Shown piece after piece: positions 34,005 through 38,025 of a stretch of 38,025 bases of DNA (position 1 is the first letter of the stretch; every line of letters starts with the position of its first letter). The position numbers and the translations under genes are program-made. Below the pieces are notes generated by a model that was not told the DNA's origin, did no database searches, and was given only the letters and a program-made list of their open reading frames with translations. The stretch is from Desulfobacterales bacterium (GTDB taxonomy: Bacteria > Desulfobacterota > Desulfobacteria > Desulfobacterales > C00003060): positions 1 to 38,025 of the forward strand of contig JAGMBW010000079.1 in NCBI GenBank assembly GCA_023129535.1, read 5' to 3'.

Positions 34005-34700
34005 TTACGGAATCCTTACTCTTCGGTTTTCCACCTCCTCCAGTAAATCCTTGGACGTGTAAAGCACTATAAATTTCTCTTCCAGTTCTTTGACCAAATT
34101 CCTGAGCTTGTCATCTGGCAGGGCTCTACAGCGCACGTATACATTCCGGCGCCCCTCTTCAGCAGTCTCACGGGTTGACAGGATGCTCACAATCCGCCCA
34201 CCATAGGAGCGGATCACATCAGCAGTTTCTCCAATTGAACCCGAACGATCCTCAAGACTGAAAGCAAACTGAATACCACCGGTGTAAACCCCTGTAATAT
34301 TGATCAGGACCTTAAAAATGTCGGTCTGCGTGATCCACCCCACCAGGTTATCATTGTTGCTGATGACCGGAAGTGACGAGATCTTGTTCTCAAGCATCAA
34401 GATCGCAGCGAATTCCACAGTCTCATCGGGTCTGACAAAGACCACATTCCTGGTCATGATGTCCTTGATCTTCATAGAAGAAAGGAGATAATTCAATTCA
34501 TACACATCCAGGGTCGTTGCCTTGGACGGTGCAGCATCCCTCAAGTCCCGGTCGCTGACAATACCTGCCAGTTTGCCTTCTTTGTTCAGCACGGGCAGAG
34601 AGCGGATTTTCTTTTCCTTCATGATGATAGAAGCCTTCATTATGGATGTATCTTCATCTACGGTAATAACGTCGCTAATCATCCAGCCTTGTACTAACAT
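34005..34700 (-). CDS. CBS-pair plus ACT domain protein (AcuB-like)
   Basis: 231-residue soluble regulator. First CBS (MISDVITVDEDTSIMKA... GIVSDRDLRDA), second CBS (IKDIMTRNVVFVRPDETVEFAA), then an ACT domain (FSLEDRSGSIGETADVIRSYGG). CBS pairs bind adenine nucleotides; ACT domains bind amino acids. The target is not evident. The start is ATG 34700, with AGGGAGGG 6 nt upstream. Flanked by a word array upstream and by AAGGCTTTCAGCC repeats downstream (33919-34010). Confidence 0.88.
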   Translation of the reverse strand: MLVQGWMISDVITVDEDTSIMKASIIMKEKKIRSLPVLNKEGKLAGIVSDRDLRDAAPSKATTLDVYELNYLLSSMKIKDIMTRNVVFVRPDETVEFAAILMLENKISSLPVISNNDNLVGWITQTDIFKVLINITGVYTGGIQFAFSLEDRSGSIGETADVIRSYGGRIVSILSTRETAEEGRRNVYVRCRALPDDKLRNLVKELEEKFIVLYTSKDLLEEVENRRVRIP

Positions 34701-34732
34701 GGGAATTCCCTCCCTCATTGGTTAATAACGGA

Positions 34733-34858
34733 GTGCCTAAAGTGAACTAAAGTGAACTAAAGTGCCTAAAGTTAAAAGAACAAAACAAATATTAAAAAAG
34801 TTTCTTTGAGTCCTCAACTTTAGCTCACTTTAGACACTTTAGGCACTTTAGTTCACTT
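34733..34858. repeat. Paired-arm 9/10-nt word array
   Basis: Left words GTGAACTAAA (10) and GTGCCTAAA (9). Right words CTTTAGTTCA and CTTTAGGCA, arranged as their mirror complement. About 40 nt separates the arms. It lies between recN and the CBS gene. Confidence 0.85.
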
Positions 34859-34873
34859 CTCGACAGTCAATCG

Positions 34874-36580
34874 TCAATCATCTCGTCTTGCCATCATTTC
34901 ACGGGCGTGATCCACGGTCTTCTTCGTGATCTTCACGCCTCCCAGCATACGCGCCATCTCTTTCACACGGTCCTCTTTATACAACGGCGTGATCGTAGTC
35001 CGGGTACGCCCTTTGTGAATCCCTTTGGCAATCTTGAAATGTTGCTTGCCAAACTGAGCGATCTGGGGGAGGTGTGTGATGCAGATGACCTGATGAAAAC
35101 GGGCCAGGGAGTGGAGCTTCTGCCCCACTACTTCGGCTACTCCACCGCCGATGCCTGCATCGACCTCGTCAAAGATTAGCGTCTCCACGGATTCCTTTGT
35201 GGCCAGAATCGCCTTCAGTGCGAGGATAATCCGGGAGAGCTCACCGCCTGACGCGACCTGCGCAAGTGGCCTCAAATCTTCACCCACATTGGGAGCAATT
35301 AGAAAATCAACACGGTCTATACCCGTAGCCTCTATCACCCTGTTGTCTAACAAAAGATGAGGATCTGCACTCTGATCAACCGGGCCGGGTTTGATCCTCA
35401 CCTCAAACCGGGTCCCCGGCATCCCCAGGGAGGCCAACTCGTGCTGAACCTTCGCCGACAGTTGTTGAGCAGCTTTTCGTCTTTTGTCGGACAGCTCCCG
35501 GCACAGCTTGCAGAGTTTGTTATACAACTGATCAAGCTGCTCCTCCACCTCAGCGATTCGTTCTGGCAAGAACGATATACGTTTTAGTTCCTCTTCAGCC
35601 TCCTTGCCGTGGGCCAGGACCGATTCAAGGGAGCCCCCATACTTTCGCTCTAATTTCTGAAGCAGATCGAGCCGCAGTTCCACGGTCTCCAGCCTGTCGC
35701 TATCAAACACAATCTGTTGAAGATAGCCGCGCAGATCGTTGGTAATGTCTTCCAGTTGAAAAGAAACTTCCTGAACCCTTTCTGCCACAGGGCTCAACGA
35801 GGCATCAATGCCGCCAAGTGCTTGAAGCTCCCTTGCAACCTCGGTGACATGTTCCACCGCAGCGCCTTCTTCCCCGTAAAGCTGGTCTACACACCTGCTT
35901 AGCGTCTCGTACAATTGCCGGGCATGTTTGAGGCGTTGCCGTTCCTGCTCAAGCTCTTTATCTTCGTCGTGAACTATCCTTGCCTGCTGAATTTCATGAC
36001 ACTGGAACTCAAGGAGTTCTCTGTGTTCGGTTTGCTCAAGGTGTTGACTCTTTAAGCCAGCCTGTTCACTGATCAACGGAAGCATCTGTTCATAGCACGC
36101 TGAAACCCGGCCACGCAGCTCGTTCAGCCCTCCAAACTGGTCAAGCACTAAAAGGTGTTGTTCCGCTTTGAGCAAACCCTGATGGGCGTGCTGACCGGAA
36201 ATGCTGGCAAGGTGCTCGTTGATCTGAGAAAGCATCTGCACGGTGGCCAGCCGACCATTGATGTAGATCCTGTGGCGGCCGTTTCTCTGAATGACACGAC
36301 GCACCAACAGGCCTTCTGACAAATCGAATCCATGTGTCACTGCAACCTTTGCTGCCGGGTTTTCGGGCGGCACGTCAAACAGGGCTTCCAGTTCTGCCGT
36401 CTCTTCAGAGGTCCGGATCAGTTCTGGCGAGGCACGGCTTCCTAAGATCAGATTTACGGCGTTTATGATGATCGATTTGCCGGCGCCTGTCTCTCCAGTC
36501 AATACAGTGAACCCTTTTTGAAAAGCTATTGAAAGGTCATCAATAATTGCAAAGTTCTGGATGGAGAGTTCCTGAAGCAT
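34874..36580 (-). CDS. recN: DNA repair protein RecN
   Basis: 568-residue SMC-like repair ATPase for double-strand breaks. Walker A GETGAGKS (29-36), a long coiled-coil middle, signature SGGELSRIILALK and Walker B LIFDEVDAGIGG are all present. Length is standard. The final DD and stop lie in GTCAATC array words (34864-34882). Confidence 0.97.
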   Translation of the reverse strand: MLQELSIQNFAIIDDLSIAFQKGFTVLTGETGAGKSIIINAVNLILGSRASPELIRTSEETAELEALFDVPPENPAAKVAVTHGFDLSEGLLVRRVIQRNGRHRIYINGRLATVQMLSQINEHLASISGQHAHQGLLKAEQHLLVLDQFGGLNELRGRVSACYEQMLPLISEQAGLKSQHLEQTEHRELLEFQCHEIQQARIVHDEDKELEQERQRLKHARQLYETLSRCVDQLYGEEGAAVEHVTEVARELQALGGIDASLSPVAERVQEVSFQLEDITNDLRGYLQQIVFDSDRLETVELRLDLLQKLERKYGGSLESVLAHGKEAEEELKRISFLPERIAEVEEQLDQLYNKLCKLCRELSDKRRKAAQQLSAKVQHELASLGMPGTRFEVRIKPGPVDQSADPHLLLDNRVIEATGIDRVDFLIAPNVGEDLRPLAQVASGGELSRIILALKAILATKESVETLIFDEVDAGIGGGVAEVVGQKLHSLARFHQVICITHLPQIAQFGKQHFKIAKGIHKGRTRTTITPLYKEDRVKEMARMLGGVKITKKTVDHAREMMARRDD

Positions 36581-36589
36581 TTACTTATG

Positions 36590-36782
36590 GATTGTTAATT
36601 GAAGATTGTCGATTGTCAATTGTCAATTGTCATTGGTCATTGCTCACTGGTCATTGGAGCTTCGCTCCGCATAGCGCATAGCGTTTCTTTGCTCTATTCT
36701 CTTTGCGCTTTCAATCCGCAATCCGCATTCCGCATTCCGAAATCGAAGGTCAATCATCAATCCCTCAATTCCTCAATTCCCC
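36590..36782. repeat. Composite word array, element A copy 2
   Basis: Reverse orientation copy of the array at 24352-24500: AATTGAC words, AATGACC words, GGAGCGAAGCTCC, GCTATGC words, AGAGAGC-like words, GCGGATT words. A CCTCAATT array continues to 36782 and supplies the stop of the cytochrome gene. Confidence 0.8.
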
Positions 36783-37570
36783 CAAACCGTTTCTAACAAG
36801 CGGGAAAATTCATCGGGGGTAAGTCTTATGGGTGCCATTTGTGTTTTTTTGCGAACTTCTCTTGGGTTTTTCAGCCATTTTTTAAGACCCTCAGAAGACC
36901 ACGGCTCCTTGTCGTAGTAAATTCCCGGATAATGCTCTGAAAACAGGCCTGAGAGATTCGGCCCTATATCTCCTTTTCCCAGCCCCCCAAACCGGGCGGT
37001 GAGTACCCTGTGACAGGTACCGCAGTGGCTCACAAAGTCGTTCTCTTTTGCCTCTTTTTCGTCTTCAAAATGAATTACCAGGGGTATTTCTCCTGCTTCC
37101 GGTTCCACCCGGGCGGCCCCCGCCAGGATCGCGTTGACCAGCTCTGTTATGTGCTCCTCTTTGAAACAAAAATCGGGCATGAAGAGGACCGGTCTCTTTA
37201 TCGTATCGAAAAGCCCTTGGGGCCGGGCCAGGACGAGCGCTTTGTCAAGATTGGTGGCAAGGCGATTCCCCTTCGCCCCTGTAACATGACATCTCCTACA
37301 GCCGGAGGTCTCAACAAGCTTCTCGCCCCGCTTTACCACCGGGCTCGCTTCCATTGTAAAGTGCGCGAACTTAGCCGGGACCAGGTTGTGATGGGCGATT
37401 TCGATTCTGTCCGTCCTGCTATTGCCCCTGTGACAACTGACGCACGCCCCCCTTTCCTGGTGATTCGGCTGGTGGCACTTAAGGCAACCTGACCCGCCGG
37501 CCAGAGCGATTGTGACCTGGAAGAAAAAAACACCGGCAAGGATCGTCACAAATTGAAGACGAGGGCCCAA
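36773..37570 (-). CDS. Tetraheme cytochrome c
   Basis: 265-residue secreted cytochrome. A hydrophobic signal peptide (about residues 8-24) is followed by CxxCH motifs CLKCH (29-33), CVSCH (43-47), CRRCH (91-95) and CGTCH (182-186), so four hemes are expected. Distal Met is possible at MPDF or MAPI. It overlaps the cytochrome b-like gene by 25 nt, so both probably form one quinol-oxidising complex. The start is uncertain: TTG 37570 keeps an Arg in the signal peptide, GTG 37549 overlaps the upstream TGA. The stop lies in array sequence. Confidence 0.85.
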   Translation of the reverse strand: MGPRLQFVTILAGVFFFQVTIALAGGSGCLKCHQPNHQERGACVSCHRGNSRTDRIEIAHHNLVPAKFAHFTMEASPVVKRGEKLVETSGCRRCHVTGAKGNRLATNLDKALVLARPQGLFDTIKRPVLFMPDFCFKEEHITELVNAILAGAARVEPEAGEIPLVIHFEDEKEAKENDFVSHCGTCHRVLTARFGGLGKGDIGPNLSGLFSEHYPGIYYDKEPWSSEGLKKWLKNPREVRKKTQMAPIRLTPDEFSRLLETVWGN

Positions 37571-37959
37571 TTCTCACCCCTGAAAAACATGGCGACAAGA
37601 GTCAGGGTAATGATCGCGAAAAAGACGATTAGCGTCACAATAGTCATCAACAACTGATCTTTCTGAACCCATCTTGCTCTCTTGCATTCAGGGCTACCCG
37701 GCAGATAGGGGAGCAACAAGAAATAGAGCCCAAGGAAGATAATCAGATAGACTAAGTACTTGGAATAACTGACCAGCTCCTGGGTCCACAAGAGAAACCA
37801 TGCGGATTTCATCGGGTTCGGCACGCTGGCGATATCGGCCGGGCCATTGAGCGGTGCGGGGATGAAGAGCGCCAGAATTATCAGAAGGGCAACCAGCAGG
37901 GCCATTGAGATCGCTATCAGCCGGAAAAAAAACGGAGAACTCTGTACATAACCTTTCAT
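37546..37959 (-). CDS. Cytochrome b C-terminal (PetD-like) membrane subunit
   Basis: 137-residue membrane protein with three hydrophobic segments. PAPLNGPADIASVPNPMKSAWFLLWTQEL resembles the C-terminal cytochrome b/PetD region (PAPL...PNP...WYFLWLQEL), though the quinol-site PEWY is not present. It is inferred to be part of a bc-type menaquinol-oxidising complex with the following cytochrome c. The Rieske and cytochrome b N-terminal genes would be expected upstream, beyond 38025. ATG 37957 has AGAGGTG 4 nt upstream. Confidence 0.65.
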   Translation of the reverse strand: MKGYVQSSPFFFRLIAISMALLVALLIILALFIPAPLNGPADIASVPNPMKSAWFLLWTQELVSYSKYLVYLIIFLGLYFLLLPYLPGSPECKRARWVQKDQLLMTIVTLIVFFAIITLTLVAMFFRGENWALVFNL

Positions 37960-37967
37960 TTACACCT

Positions 37968-38021
37968 CTCACGGTTCACAGTTCACGGTTCAACGGTTCA
38001 ACGGTTCACGGTTTTAACCTC
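37968..38021. repeat. 7/8-nt word array at the window edge
   Basis: Words CACGGTT, CACAGTT and CAACGGTT in tandem. They complement the GAACCGT words at 24975-25045. A second arm may lie beyond the window. Confidence 0.7.
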
Positions 38022-38025
38022 TGAA

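Overview
The window looks like ordinary core chromosome of a Gram-negative, anaerobic bacterium of the Desulfobacterota (old Deltaproteobacteria). This is inferred from protein character: the tRNA-Ser/dnaX/ybaB/recR order, a YkgJ-type Cys-cluster protein, DUF1015, FmdB-like zinc ribbons, a multiheme cytochrome c beside a cytochrome b C-terminal subunit, and a probable selenocysteine codon in lgt. No rRNA, phage, transposase or CRISPR array was seen.

Layout. 1-1330: a small accessory patch with the HigA antitoxin, a HicB/HicA pair and an eroded spacer; an attC-like stem-loop and half-site hint at integron-cassette ancestry. 1333-6416, minus strand: murI, a YkgJ-like gene, recR, ybaB, dnaX, tRNA-Ser(GGA), a four-helix-bundle (23S-IVS type) gene and tRNA-Ser(CGA), with a good sigma70 promoter at the head. 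6603-8757: a DUF1015 gene and a TrmN6-like methyltransferase. 8868-9197 minus: DciA-like helicase loader. 9256-14876: promoter, hflK-hflC, a 31-codon COX24/AURKAIP1-type gene on the opposite strand, an unknown HExxH protein, an FmdB zinc ribbon, and groES-groEL with terminator. 15068-24334: ileS, a nested inverted-repeat element, lspA, lgt with in-frame TGA, holA and a PHP-zinc ribbon-UvrD helicase fusion. 24502-25313: an unknown protein and a second FmdB zinc ribbon. 25472-31364 minus: hisI-hisG-aminotransferase, engB, rtcA, tRNA-Lys and an orphan GAF histidine kinase. 31528-33918: PBP1A. 34005-37959 minus: CBS-ACT protein, recN, tetraheme cytochrome c and a cytochrome b C-terminal-like subunit whose partners lie beyond the window.

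Two observations stand out. First, lgt is intact except for one TGA exactly where a conserved Cys-Cys pair is expected. A SECIS-like hairpin follows it, so it is probably a selenoprotein. Second, nearly every intergenic gap holds an array of degenerate 7-, 8-, 9- or 9/10-nt words. The array is often a sense block followed by its reverse complement, so the transcript could fold into a long imperfect hairpin. Period is constant within a locus, sequences differ between loci, and word families recur. The arrays run into genes and supply start regions, C-termini and stop codons. They resemble cyanobacterial short tandemly repeated repetitive (STRR) sequences in style, but the paired-arm design and variable period look unusual.

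Functionally the window is mostly housekeeping: replication and repair (DnaX, HolA, RecR, RecN, DciA, PHP-UvrD), proteostasis (HflKC, GroESL), envelope building (MurI, LspA, Lgt, PBP1A), translation and RNA (IleS, tRNAs, EngB, RtcA, TrmN6-like), histidine synthesis and respiration.
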